Origin: Crocodylus rhombifer
Taxonomy: Eukaryota; Chordata; Crocodylia; Crocodylidae
Reading direction: 5' to 3'
DNA: 64,000 nt
NCBI GenBank assembly: GCA_038503035.1
Contig: JAVSML010024002.1
Coordinates: 872,587-936,586, forward strand
The notes beneath the pieces were generated by a model. That model had not been told where the DNA came from and made no database searches. It was given only the letters and a program-made list of their open reading frames with translations. Of the stretch, positions 34,767 to 46,800 are shown in pieces. Both the position numbers and the translations under genes were made by a program. Each line of letters starts with the position of its first letter. The first letter of the stretch is position 1.

Positions 34767-35302
34767 ATGCCTTGTTCTTTATCTGATTTATGGCTTTCCT
34801 TACTGTGACGAGGTTTAGAGGGATTCTGAGATTAGTCTCTGACTGGGTGTTGTGGGAAGGAGTTAAGAGCACTCTTATCAACAACACAGTCTTGATTGAG
34901 AAGGTCCTCAAAATGCTTCTTCTGCTGGGCATTTTGATGGATCCCCTTTCCTTGATCAGGTCTCCTCCATGCTTAGGTCTCAAGGGGATTGGTCCTTGAG
35001 GACTCATACTGTAAATGGATTTGTTGGGACTGAAAAAACTGCAAATACTATGGGTGTCAGAGAGATGTTGAATCTTCTTTGCCTTGCCTTCCCTGTTTTT
35101 CACATCACAGGTCTGCCTTTGGATCTTTGCCTAAGCTTTTTGGAGATTTAGTTTTGTTTGCTTGGAGCTGATGTCATTCTGCCAAGCACAAAAGGCCTTG
35201 CATTTGTGGTTGATCAATTCTTAGATCTCCCAGTCATTCTCATCAAACCAATGTTGGCATTTCCTGGTAGAGAATCCAAGTGTCTCTTCACAGATCAGTT
35301 CT

Positions 35303-35566
35303 TCAATATTGATCTTCTATCAGTGTTGCTTCTGCTGCAGCCATCAGTTTAAGTGACATAACTGAGTGGACAAGCTGGTGATCAGTCCAGCAGTCATCTA
35401 GCATAGCTGATGCCATGTGGACATCTTTGCAGTCCCAGGCATTATTGATGATGTAGTTAATCAAGTGCCAATGCGTACGTTGGTGAGTGTTACCATGAAG
35501 TTCTGTGCCTGTTTTTCTGGTGCAAAAGGTGGTGATGATGACTCCATGTTCAGCGTATTTAGCCAA
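35303..35566 (-). pseudogene. Endonuclease C-terminal remnant of the decayed LINE
   Basis: 87 open codons. WHLINYII near residue 32 corresponds to the 'LIDYI' strand of exonuclease-endonuclease-phosphatase domains, and CWTDHQLV near residue 58 to the terminal catalytic Asp-His pair. The N-terminal half of the domain (Asn and Glu residues) is missing, consistent with 5' truncation near 35660. Confidence 0.7.
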
Positions 35567-35660
35567 AAGGAGGATGCCATTGGAGTTAACCTATCCTACT
35601 CCTTCCTTGACAATGGCTCCATTCTGCTTGTGGCAGAGGTGTACTGCTAACTAGCTCATC

Positions 35661-38600
35661 CACATGTGGCAGATAGAGGAGTGACCTTCAGGGAAGGTCA
35701 GCTGCAAAAAGTGCAGGGGGAACTCTGATAAATAAGCAATCATAGACCAGGATATGGTGGGAACAGGAATTGACAATGCTTCCCCGCCACAATTGTTGCT
35801 CAAGTACTTAGTGGTTTAGATTCTATATATAGAAAAATTATATATTTATTCCCTGCCCACTGCTATAACAGGGAAAATAAAATCTGGGGCATCAGATAGA
35901 TCTTTGCTGTCTGCTTCCCCCCAGTTTTGCCCCCAGCATCCTATTCTTCTTGCCCTTACTATCAAACCCACTCTATTTGAGGAGAGAAGTGAGAAAGACA
36001 TGTGAAAATAATAACGTTGAAATTAAACATGGCTGTAGCAATTTGAATACAGCAGCCATAGACTTAGGTCATCCAGAATTGATGCATGTTACCTTTTTCT
36101 GAAATGTGTGTAAGTTTTAGCAAAGTTGTTTCATAAACACACTATTGAGCAGCACCTTGGCACCTACATATATCTAGTATAAATTATCCATGGTATTAAT
36201 CTAAAGCCAAAAGGCTCATGATTTACCACATTGTTCACTGGCTTGGGCTCTACCAGAGTCAACAGCATTCAAGCAATGGTGAGCCAGGACAGTGTATTTA
36301 GTGAGATTTTCTTGTGTGGAATGATGGGTTTTCCCCTCTACCATTTAGAGGAAAACAATTCATTTTGGAATCGAGTAAATACAATATATATTCTTCCATC
36401 ATAGCTGTTTGGTAGATCCCATGTCTATACTTTCCTCTGCATGTGTAACTTGTCCATGCCAGGTGATTTTGTGGAAGTCATGTTATCATAGGAAGAGAAA
36501 GAGCATTATTTGGAGTTGCATATATGGACCATGCAACTGTCAGTGTTAGGCTAAACTTCAGATAAACCTGATGATCTGAACCCCCAAGCATTGGTAACCA
36601 TGCAGAACTCTTCCCATTAAATTTATACTTTGACTATCCTGCAAAGCTTGTTGAGAGTTTTTGTTTATTTCTAATTTTAGAGAAAAACAATTTCTCTGGT
36701 TGAAAACTTCTCTTTGTTTAGACTAAGGACCCCTACCAAAATATCTAGTACTCCAGAAAGTAAACAACGGAATTTTGTTGGATTCGTTTTGGTGTTCCTA
36801 AATCTTTTACAAGATAATGCATAATTTATATTCAATAACCTTAATTTATAATTGTGATTCTCTAGCAGTGGGTCATACCTTTATAAAGCATAATATTACT
36901 TTAACTTAAAACTTTGAAGACCAGGGCATTCAGAGTTAAGACGCATACTAGGCCAACCTGCAACATTAAGACTGACAAGAATCCACTGAAATGTAGTTGT
37001 GCATTTCTACAAGATCTCCCAGATGTGAAGAGTGACTAAGTTGATGCATTGCTTTGTGGTGTGCTGTGTCTCTCAGAATTATGTGTATAACTCATCTGTA
37101 TGTGCTACAATACATTTGTTATGTTAAGAAGAGTGGAATGAACTGGTGAAGGAAATAGTTACAGCTGGTTACCACAGCTTGACATGCAGTATGAGGAGGA
37201 CTACATCTATAACAAAATGTTTCCCTTGTTTGCTTGTTTCTGTGTTGACCTACATGGATTATACAAGCAGAGCAAAGCAAACGATTCTTGCTGTGGGGAT
37301 TTGGGGCACCCTGCTAGTATATATGGCTACACTACAAAAAGCAATAGCTTCTGGCAACTCTGGGGTGGTTTGTGCAAAGTAGATGACTTGGTCAAGTACA
37401 GATAAGGCATGACTAATTACTGTTGAACCTAAAGGCAAGTTCTGCCTTGATGAGTACACAGTCTAATTGTTTCTTCTTCTGTATGCAGTTCACAGGCTAT
37501 TTAATTCACAAAGGGTTGCCAAATTAAAGCCAAACCACTTAGTTGATTGTTAAGGCTTTGCCAGTCAGCCAGAAGCTTATTGCCAGTTGGCTGTCACTCT
37601 TGTCCTCCTGCTAGCCACTCCATACCCATAGTCAAAAAGGCATGTGGTAACCAAGAAAGTGTTGGCCTATGTATACTACCTGCAGACAGAAATGCGGCAT
37701 AAGGGAGAACCAAAGACTCAATATTGCACAAGGGTATCTTTGAGTGGGAAGGATTTTGAACCACTCACTGCTTTGGACCGTAGTAAGTTTTGCAGAACTG
37801 TACGAAAGCCCACCTCAGCATGTGCCATGGAGATGAATATCTCATACACTGAATAATTTGAACTTGCCCATTCTCCATCTTGTTTCAAAGTTTACTCATT
37901 TTGTTTATATGGACTGTTAATTTTAAGATGTTCTGATATATATGTGGGCTTTAAATAAATGTGCATATTAAAATGTGTGCCTTACTGTGGTGGGGACAGG
38001 GAGATGGGACTGCATGTGCGGAACCCCTTAATCAAATATTAACCAAGAAGTATACATCTGTTTGTATTTTGACACAATCGTCATTATGCAAAGTTACCTT
38101 ATGCATGTCTGTATTCAGTACACTGGTTGATTTATTAGTTGGACAGATAACATTTGATGACAGTTTTGAAAGCAACTGTAAGCCTATTTTTTTGTGTGTG
38201 TGTCCAGCATTTCCTTCAAGTTTGGCTCATAGCACCCTAATTCTTTGGGAGGTGATAGTGAGAGGCTGGGTGGATTATTGTAGGAAGCTCAACTTTTTCC
38301 ATGTTTATTTTTCATAATAAATGTAAGTTACTATTGCAACTGAAAATACCATCTTGGTGAAGTATTAGTCATTCACAGTCAACCTTGTGCCAGTCCTTAG
38401 GACAGAATTCTCGGATAGGTTTGTTTCCTCAGTGACTCTTTTGCCCCTGTTGGCAATGATAAAAGTAGGAGCTACTTTCTTTTCTTTAATCACATTAAAT
38501 CCCAATAGTCAGGAAATGTGTGTAGGATTATTATACTACTCTATAAAAATAGGTCTTGTAGATTTACAGTAGCTATAAATAGAGGTACAATATCCCTTAA

Positions 38601-39226
38601 TATATTTCCAAACTGGTCATCGGTATGTTTCAGTAGCTGATTGCAGGGAGTATCCATGCTACGAATTTGGTGACCTTTACAGCCTTAGATTTGAATCAGA
38701 AAGAGTTGATGATAATGCTAAAGTTATGAGAGATCATCTTTGTGCAATTATACTATGCAACCCAATTGACCACAGTTTTTAGTACAAAAAACCTGTCTCA
38801 TGCCATCATACCAATTCTCAAGGAAGACTTCCTGTTATGTTGAAGGTTATTAGAATAATTTGCAAGTTTGGGGTGTTTTTCAGGGGACAGTACCTTTTTC
38901 TCAGACCTGGTCTGTTATCATTTTTATGACACAAGAACTTTTAAAAGAGTCTGTGGGTTTTAGAGCAGATAAAACCTTTCGAGCAGCAGGCTAGTTTCAA
39001 CCTTTACTATGCTGGGGTTACTGCCTCTCTATAAAGCAACATGTGACAGTCCGCTTGTTAGTCGTATGGGAAAACATAGATCCCATCTACCCTACTTGCC
39101 TATGCTATATAGTGTATGTGTGCCTAGGCATATGCTGAACATGAACTGAATGAAAGAGTCTGTCATACAGAAGCATAAGAGGGGTTTGACATTAAGGAGA
39201 GAGGTCAGATTGAAATGGTTTGTTAT
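35661..39226. other. Unique AT-rich sequence, no gene seen
   Basis: Nothing recognised over 3.5 kb. Open frames of up to 118 codons (37961-38317 plus) look random. There are no exon-like conserved runs, RNA genes or repeats I can support. Confidence 0.5.
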
Positions 39227-40028
39227 TAGGGGCATGCAAAACAGGTCATATTCGATTTGGATTCGGATTCAGCCAGAATTGGGGACAGTGATTCAATTTG
39301 TTGATTTGGATCACTATCCTGATTCAATTTGGCTGACTCGGACTCTGAATCAGATTTGGAGAATCAGTGTTTTGGCCCCACACAGAGATTTAATTTTTTT
39401 TTCTACATACCTTGAGGTACCAGACATGGCTCGTGAATGCTGTGATGTGTCCCACAGGAGTGTGTGGGGGGGGGGTCCTCCTGAGTGCTCAGTACTGCAC
39501 CCAGAAGTGGACTGGAAGTAGTTCTGTTCCACTTCTGCATCCACTGGGGAGCATGCTGCCCCTCCCGCCCCCCAGCCACACCCTCCTGGCTTGGCAGTTG
39601 TCCACGGGGGGACCCTGGATGCAAGGCAAGTCACCAAGCCTGGGGAGCACGGGGGGTGGGGAGAGGGGGGCCACTGTTTCTTAGCAGACCCGGAAGTGGA
39701 CCAGAAGTGCTTCTGGTCCACTTCCAGGTCTGCCGCTGAGCGTGCTGGGGACCACCCCGTGCTCCTGTGGGACGCTCCATCCACCCTACCATCTCAGCAT
39801 TCATGAGATTCCTGGTACCTTGAGGTATGTAGAAAAAACATTTAGAGCTGTGTCTATGTCCAAATCGTCAAATCTTTCCAAATCTCTCTGAACCAATTTG
39901 GATGGTTCTAATTCAATTCAGAGAGATTAAAGGGTAGACTGATTCTGTTCAGATTCAGAGATTCAGCCACCGAATTGGGCCAGAACTCCATCGAACTGAA
40001 TCAGCGACTGAAGCTTCACACAGTCATA
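39227..40028 (-). mobile_element. Foldback hAT-like non-autonomous transposon, copy C (802 bp, different core)
   Basis: The left end TAGGGGCATGCAAAAC is the same as the left end of copy A; the right end ...CACACAGTCATA is a mutated CACACAGCCCTA type. Flanks TTTGTTAT (39219-39226) and GCTGTTAT (40029-40036) match at 6 of 8 positions, a plausible aged duplication. Terminal GATTC/GAATC clusters match copies A and B, but the core differs: arms at 39397-39423 and 39812-39838 form a 27-bp inverted repeat (25 of 27), enclosing a very strong hairpin at 39685-39732. No transposase. Confidence 0.78.
39685..39732. repeat. Strong hairpin, 23-bp arms with 2-nt loop
   Basis: Arms 39685-39707 and 39710-39732 pair at 22 of 23 positions; the inner 16 bp (GGAAGTGGACCAGAAG) are perfect. 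A diverged copy of the same hairpin lies near 39500-39537. Confidence 0.9.
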
Positions 40029-41384
40029 GCTGTTATTACAGACATGTAGGGGCTGTCCCTGAACTTTTCTTCTACTCATCATGCCTCCTCTTTCAGGCAG
40101 TGGCCAGCTCTCTACATTTCTTGTTGGATATGAAGCCCAGACACAGTTGATATGTTGTTTTAAGATTAACTGGTTACTGAAAATTAGCAATGCAGTCTAG
40201 CCACCTTGAAATTATGAAGTTATCCTCCCTAATTTACCTATGGGCTGGCAGTAAGGCAACTGTACATAATTTGCTGATTTGTTGTGAGCCCTGCTTGTAT
40301 CTTAACACTGTGACATGTCCCTACATTACCTGCTTTCTTTGAATACTCCTTTCAAGCACCTGAGTTGCAGGGGTGATTTCACCAGAGGAACCATCAGCCA
40401 GACTAAACTTCTGGATTCTATTGCTGCCATTTCAGTAAAAGTTATTTTTCTCCAACAACACCTAATATAATAAAAGGCTTGCTAATAGATGTAATAGCTC
40501 AAGGCAAAATATTGCCGCCTTAGGATGATTTCTTATTTTTAGTACTTTTCTTTTTTTTTAAATTTACATGCTTAATATTTCTGTTGGATAGAAGTATTTT
40601 TAAAAACATGAAAAATATGCAAAAACAAATAGTAAATTTAATATCCAACAATAAACCAATTGTTGGAAACACAAAAGCATCTTTTTTATGGTGCGAGAGG
40701 TGAAGTTATCAACTCCAGATGCGCTTTACACGTTTTTAACATTTAGAACATTTAATGCACAAATAACATTTACCAGTCCACATTCAATAATGACTATAAA
40801 ATGTCTAAGAAAAACAGCAGTAACTCTTCAGTGTTTACAAACAATGAGACTTTGAACATCCATTGTATTTTTATGTTGATCCATCCATTCCTGGTGACTG
40901 TAGCTCGCGACCCACTTCAGGAAACACCTGCCTTGTTTGGATCTAAAATGGAGGACATAAATTATACTCTCTGGAAACTTGTACGTTTCTGAACCATTTT
41001 ACTTGTTCCAACCCTGTATTGTAAATTTAGTGTTTCGTTGCATCTGCCAGCTCACTGCAGTATTCCAAATGAGATAATCTCTGCTGTTATGATTAGATGT
41101 AAATTATATTGATTAGTACTTGGAATGAAACACACTTTGGAGTATATTGTCTGCTTGTTATTAGCATTAACCTCTCCGGGACTAGCCATCAGATAGAGGT
41201 TTGTCCTGTGGGTTGTTTTAAGCGGTAGCTACATTCAGTTGTTATTTATTGTATGTATTACAATATTTTCAGGTATTGAGGTTCTAACTGAAACAGGAAT
41301 GATTGGCAAGGCCAAACACACAGTTGTTACATAGTGAAAAACCTAAAAGAATAACCCCCCCCCCCAAAAAAAAAGGGCACAAAG
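40029..41384. other. Unique AT-rich sequence, no gene seen
   Basis: No gene, RNA or repeat recognised apart from homopolymer tracts (for example the C and A runs at 41353-41375). Confidence 0.5.
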
Positions 41385-41500
41385 AGAAACAGAGGTGATT
41401 TGCCAAAGGATATGTAGAAGGTCAGTGGCAAAGCATGGATATAGAGCTGAAGTTTTCTCGCTCCCAGTTTAGTGCTTTATCTATTAGAATGCATTGTGTA
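41385..41500 (-). repeat. MIR SINE fragment, reverse orientation
   Basis: GAGGTGATTTGCCAAAGGAT, AAGGTCAGTGGCAAAGC and CTCCCAGTTTAGTGCTTTAT follow the MIR order on the complementary strand. Confidence 0.7.
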
Positions 41501-41653
41501 TTATATGTCCTGTGCTGACAATACAGAAGGTAGAAACTAATTTCTTCTGCTTCCTTCATTGTTTGGATCGTAGCTTGATTACATTTCTGGATTTGGATAA
41601 TTTTTTGCATCGGCCTGGGTGGTAACAGTTGTGCTCACCCTTCCCCAGCTTAC

Positions 41654-42215
41654 AATTTCATAGTTGTTAGGGGCTAGAAGGGACCTTACAAAATCATCAG
41701 GTCCAGCCCCACTGCACTTGGGCAGGAAAGACTGCAGGGGTCAGATGATGCCAGTAAGGTGGGTGTTAAGGCATTTTTTGAAAATTGCCAGGGTGGGTTA
41801 TTGTACCCCCTCTGGGAGGAGCATGTTCCAGACCCTCGGCACTAGACTTGTAAAGTGTTTTCCTTATGTCCAGTCTGAAGTGATCTTCAATCAGTTTGTA
41901 CCCGTTGCTTCTTGTCTTCCCCTGGGGTGCCTTGGTGAACAGATGTTCCCCCAGGCCCTGATGTACACTCCTAATATACTTGTAGGCTGCCACCAAGTCC
42001 TCTCTGCCTCTCCTCATATGACCCAAGTTCTAGACCTTTAATCATGTGTGTGGCCCTCCTTTGGACTTTCTCAAGCTTCTCCACATCCTGCCTGAAGTGC
42101 AGCACCCAGAACTGGATGTAGTACTTCAGCTGCAGTCTCACCAAGGCTGTATAGAGTAGGAGGATGGCATCCTTAGCCTTGTTTGAGATGCCTTGGTAGA
42201 TGAAGGCCAGTGTTC
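41654..42215 (-). mobile_element. 5'-truncated CR1, divergent subfamily
   Basis: The 3' end lies at the left (ATTTCATAGTTGTTAGGGGC). The minus-strand frame at 42026-41766 reads GHMRRGREDLVAAYKYIRSV, then GLGEHLFTKAP and SNGYKLIEDHFRLDIRK, the C-terminal part of CR1 ORF2. It breaks off at about 42215 by 5' truncation. More diverged from the copies at 42591 and 54001 than those are from each other. Confidence 0.8.
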
Positions 42216-42590
42216 AAATTGCTGTGCTCTGGGTTTGGGCCTGGCAACTGCAGTAAAGTGTAGCAGCTGGCCTTACTAGAGCACTTGAAAAATATAGTCC
42301 AATCCAGCTCCAACTGTTATTGGTTCTGATGCTTCTAATAAATGACTCCTACTGAGAGTCCACAGGATAGTATGTTCTATGTTGATTTTATCATTCAATA
42401 CAAATGTATTTCTACTGAAAAAATGCATAAAACTTCCTTACCTGTCAAAAATAAGGATTTCAATTTTGTGTTTGCAAGTTGGTGTTTCAATATGTGAAAA
42501 AAAAACAACCAAACACTACATTTGCAATGACATAAAATGCTGGACATATCTAAAGGTATGGGGTGGTTAAGTATTAAAACAGTATATAGA

Positions 42591-43058
42591 GATTTCATAG
42601 ATTTCATAGACATCAGGGCTGGAAGGGACCTCGAGAGATCATCGAGTCCAGCCCCCCACCCAAAGGGCAGGAAGTCAGCTGGGGTCATAGGATCCCAGCA
42701 AGATAAGCATCCAATTTGCTCTTGAAGGCGTTCAATGTAGGTGCTTGAACCACCTCCGATGGCAGGCTATTCCAGACCTTGGGGGCTCGGACAATAAAGA
42801 AATTCTTCCTTATGTCCAGCCTGAAATGGTCTTGCAGGAGTTTATAACCATTTGACCTCATCATCCCTTGGGGCACTCTGGTGAACAAATGTTCCCCCAG
42901 ATCCTGGTGGTCACCCCTGATAAACTTATAGGTGGCCATCAGATCACCCCTGAGCCTGCGCTTTTCCAGGCTAAAGAGCCCCATGGCTCTCAGCCTGTCA
43001 TCGTAAGGTCTGTTTTCCTGACCTCTGATCATATGCGTGGCTCTTCTCTGGACTCTAG
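42591..43058 (-). mobile_element. 5'-truncated CR1, young subfamily (same as 54001-57382)
   Basis: The element's 3' terminus at the left carries two tandem copies of GATTTCATA (42591-42608), the CR1-type terminal microsatellite. Minus-strand translation 43032-42685 (115 codons) is the intact C-terminal end of ORF2: MIRGQENRPYDDRLRAMGLF, LFTRVPQGMMRSNGYKLL, DHFRLDIRKNFF and the normal stop. By eye it is about 95% identical to the other young copy over shared sequence. It stops abruptly inside ORF2 near 43058. Confidence 0.9.
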
Positions 43059-43703
43059 AAGTGTTTAAAGAAATGAACCCTTGTCCTGCTTTAAAAATTT
43101 ACTTGGAAATTACAATCAGCAAGAAACAACAGTTGTAATTCTGACTCCACTGATGATGACAGCAGAACTCCCTTTACTTAAGTGACGTCAGAATTTCAGT
43201 TAATGCCTCAGATATGCATGGATTCCAAGAAAGAAACTCAGGTTAGGTGTAAGGTTACCTCCACCCATTTGACAGAAATCACCCAATTAAAAGCAACAGG
43301 TAGACTGACAGAAAAGGAATTTTGCATTACCGTGTTTCACACAGAGATAATCGGAAGAAAAGATCATTGAGCTGAAGGTTATTGAACTCAAGATGGAAAG
43401 ACATTGTCATCCTTTCCCCATGGAAGAAAGTGTGAATAGGGAGAAGTGTACACTAATGACTTGCAGTGCTGATTAAAGCCCCCATTCTTCATTCCTAATT
43501 TTATCCATGAGGTTTCCCACTGACTAGTAAAGTTTATGGGCATAAAATGTGCCGTGCCATAATCAGTGCAGCAACAAATATTGCAAACTAAAGCAACTCT
43601 ATAGAGATGAGGGAGGAAGGAGGATGTGGTGGGGAACACATTTATGGCTACGAAGCTACAAAGTAACGTGTTTTATAAGGGAGGGGGGCTCAGTTTTCTT
43701 GGC

Positions 43704-43870
43704 TAGGGACAGCCATTAGGCATAAACTGGTTTAAGTGATCAGAAATTGGTTGAAACCTGTAACAGATAAGATGTTCAGTGCACATAAACCAGTTTGACA
43801 TAAACCTAGTTGGATGTAATATCAGACTTAACTGATTTAGGTCATATTGGTTTATGCAATGTCTGTCCGA
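43704..43870. mobile_element. Palindromic MITE, about 170 bp
   Basis: Left TAGGGACAGCCATTAGGCAT and AAACTGG; the right end contains TTTATGCAATGTCTGTCC, whose complement GGACAGACATTGCATAAA matches the left. The halves pair imperfectly throughout. No target duplication resolved; adjoining GC-rich sequence to about 44240 may belong to a larger form. Confidence 0.5.
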
Positions 43871-46800
43871 ACCCCTTCCTGGTTTAACTTAAAACAGAGT
43901 CCCACAGCATCCCAGATGCTTTGCAGCTCTGTTCTGTACTCTGCTCCAGAGCAGGGCTGCCCCACCACTCTTTTACCTAGCTGGAGCTCTAGTAGAGACT
44001 TGCAAGCACAGCAGTGTCTGCCTAGCTTCCCCGTGCCTTCCTCCCCACCCGCCTACCCTCCACTCCCTGTTCAAGCAGGGATTCCCCAATCCCCTCTTCC
44101 ACAGCACAGATGTAGCCAGCATGTGGTTTGCTAGATAATGCTGAGAGGTGCCTGTGTAAGGCAGACAGCACAAAGGCAGACAGAACAGTGTCTGCTTAGG
44201 GCTTTTTGGAGCTAATCAGCAGGTCAGCTGGTAATGTCCCTCCATTCCTTCCTTGGAAAAACCTATTTAAGAAGAAGTTTAACTAGTGGGAGAGGCTTTT
44301 GTTTTCTTGATGGGGTGCTAAATGCTGTGTTATCAACTCCTTGCTGGCAACCTCCCTGGTAAGGAGTGGGGGAGTAGGGGGCCCTTGAGTTAATTCAAAG
44401 AAGCAAAATAATTAAGGCTTGAAAAATAGTGTGTCTTTTCCCCTCTGTTCATTTTGGTTAAACTCACTGTGAAGTGGTCTAGCAGGCAAATGTTGCTAGT
44501 TCTCTGAAGTGTGATGAAAACTTGTTAACTTTTGGTATGTTCACACATTTGCTGTATGCATCAGGCTTTTGGGCAGAAAAACACCTATACATATATATAT
44601 ATTTAATCTTCACTAAATGTCTTCTAGAAACTGCCTCTGCTTTTCTGAGTTCTTGTTTAACAAGCTAACTACCCAGAGCAATCCATAAAATGATTGAAAA
44701 TAGCACCAGAAATGTATTTCCTGCTCCCTGCTGGGATTTGTTTCTTTCAGAGACATCTAAAGTCTGGTGTTTGAAATTCCATAAACTGGGAAGGCAGGTA
44801 TCTGAGTAAAGTCAAATCTGAGCTTTGAGAAAGAAAGGAAGATATACATAAATATCTTTTCTTCCCTTCTCAAACTTCTGAACATTTAAAGAATATACAT
44901 TCCAAAATGAGGAAGGTAAATACATGAAAAGTTTTGTTCAATCTTATAGAATAGTGGGTGTTCAAAGAAGTTGTTTTGGAGTTACAATGATATGCTTTCC
45001 CATGCTGTCTCAGATGGTTTCTCATCAAGTGTGACATTCAACTTCCTGTGAAAGAATGACTTAATATGAAAGACCTTACAGTGCTTCTTCCTGTAGTTTG
45101 GGGGCTTAAGTATGACTTAATATACACTCAGCTTTAAGCTGGACCTTTGAACAGGTGGAGTTTGGTCCCACTTATATAATACATATATAAAGTATGAGGA
45201 ATAATACCAACATTAATAAATATATAAGGTAAATTGAAAGCTGTGAGGGTGTGTGTGTGTACACATACCCATGACAATTAGATTTTTGAAAGCTATATTT
45301 TTTAATTAGGCAGCAAATCTACTCAGTTTTTCAACAGTATACTAGCAGTCAGTGACTCCCTGTCCCCTTGATCCCATAACTTTGAGCACTTTAGAAGATC
45401 TGGGCCCTTCATTTAGCTGCTTACACAGTCATTGAGCATTTTTTAAATTAATTTTTAAAATGTATGATCTGATTTGCAAAGGATGATGAAGAAACCATCA
45501 TGATTACTCCTGAATTGGAGGGGACTAGTATTTATAAATAGTTACAGTGTTGGGATTTTATATACTTCTCCACATCTAATCTTCACCCTTGTGATGTAGT
45601 ATTTTTCTTTACTTTTCACCAGTGTATTGAGCATGTTATGTGAGTGTTATATTTGACAATAAGTAACAAAAAGATAAAATTGCCCCTCAAAACTGTCTTA
45701 AGAACCAGTTTATTACAGCAAATTAAGATTAAATTATTACAGCAAATTAAGATAAGTGTACCAATTAAAACAGTATGATAACCTATAATGTGGGGCTTCA
45801 GGCATTTTTATTGCAGACTTCATACAGAATTAGAGGGCCCCAAAAAGTTAGTTTGAGAGTGAAAAAAAATCAGATATAATACATCTGAACTGTTCTTTAG
45901 TAATGTTTTTACATTTTTACTGGGGAAAGTATTATAATACATATATAAACACACATGGGAGCTTAAAAGGGTGGGGTTGTTTTGGGTTTTTTTATTATCA
46001 GCAGTGTTATATGAGTTTGACCAGACGTGAGTCTGATTTCCTCATGCAGAAATATTAGGGACAGTATTTCCTGTGTCATTTAGCATGAAATACATACTTA
46101 CCCCGTGCTTGTCCCCTAGTCTTAGCAACAAACTTTAGCATCAGTTACCTTGTTTCAAAAGATCTTACTATTTTCTATTATTTGGAAAATAATTTCAGTG
46201 CTTCTAAAATGTCCTAGTCAGTTACAATAAGGGGGAGGCAATGTGTGATCAATAAAACTAGGTCTGTGTGGGAGAATTCAAACCACAAAGCACAATGGTA
46301 GAGCTTTGAACCTGTAAAGGATGATTAAAGATCATCTTGGCAGGTGTCATTTACTGTGTCAGTCACCTTGAAGTTTTCCTGACTAGACATGTGGCTGTAT
46401 TACTAGCAAATTTCAGGCTGCCAGGGCAGACAAATGTTCTGTATCCTAACTGTCTCTACTGTTCACTCAACACATACATCCAAATTTATATTTGCCCCCT
46501 TGGGCAAAAGTCAGCACGGTAATCCATCTGTCCTGTATTTTCGCCTTGACCTCTTTGGTCTTACTTTCTAGTTTTATGGGATACCTCAACTGTTTCCTTT
46601 GCAGAATGTTTTTTTCATCTAAGGGATCTTGTGCTCATTCAGCACCACCAGCGATTGCAAGAGACCTGGAATCAGGCCTATAAAATAACAGATTATGCTG
46701 CAGTTAATGGTGTGTCCTGCATGAAGCTTTAGGCATGGTAGTTATGTCATTTGTGAGGGTACAATCAAAGAGCAAATTACTACTCCTTGCTCAAGATGAG

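Larger units (their letters stand above)
33270..35660 (-). mobile_element. Decayed non-LTR retrotransposon with endonuclease and RT remnants (clade unresolved)
   Basis: On the minus strand, 35566-35303 encodes an endonuclease C-terminal part (HWHLINYIINNAWDCKDVH, then CWTDHQLVHSVMSLKL with the D-H pair). 35103-34678 encodes the region before the RT, ending VDGIPAEIFKHGGE. 34766-34350 carries RT blocks NCGSYRGVALLSTTGKI, CGFRASRGTTDMI and LTKAFD. 34285-34028 holds GVKHGYVIAPTLSSIFF and DGKLFYLSQIQAKVKT. The region after 34028 jumps to the post-RT segment (STVFGHLKKR; further down HFKEVLKANLKKC), and a CNRVCQSW-type Cys/His segment lies near 33330-33360. Many stops and shifts separate the blocks. 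It is related to a LINE type common in invertebrates and some vertebrates; I will not name the clade. Confidence 0.85.

Noticed and set aside
34416..34999. Plus-strand frames at 34416-34694 and 34790-34999
   Set aside because: Antisense shadows of the decayed LINE.
41353..41375. C-run followed by A-run considered as a retroposon tail
   Set aside because: No SINE or processed-gene body precedes or follows it; probably a simple homopolymer junction.
46262..46345. Segment briefly considered as a tRNA-like sequence
   Set aside because: No cloverleaf stems or A/B box pair could be built.
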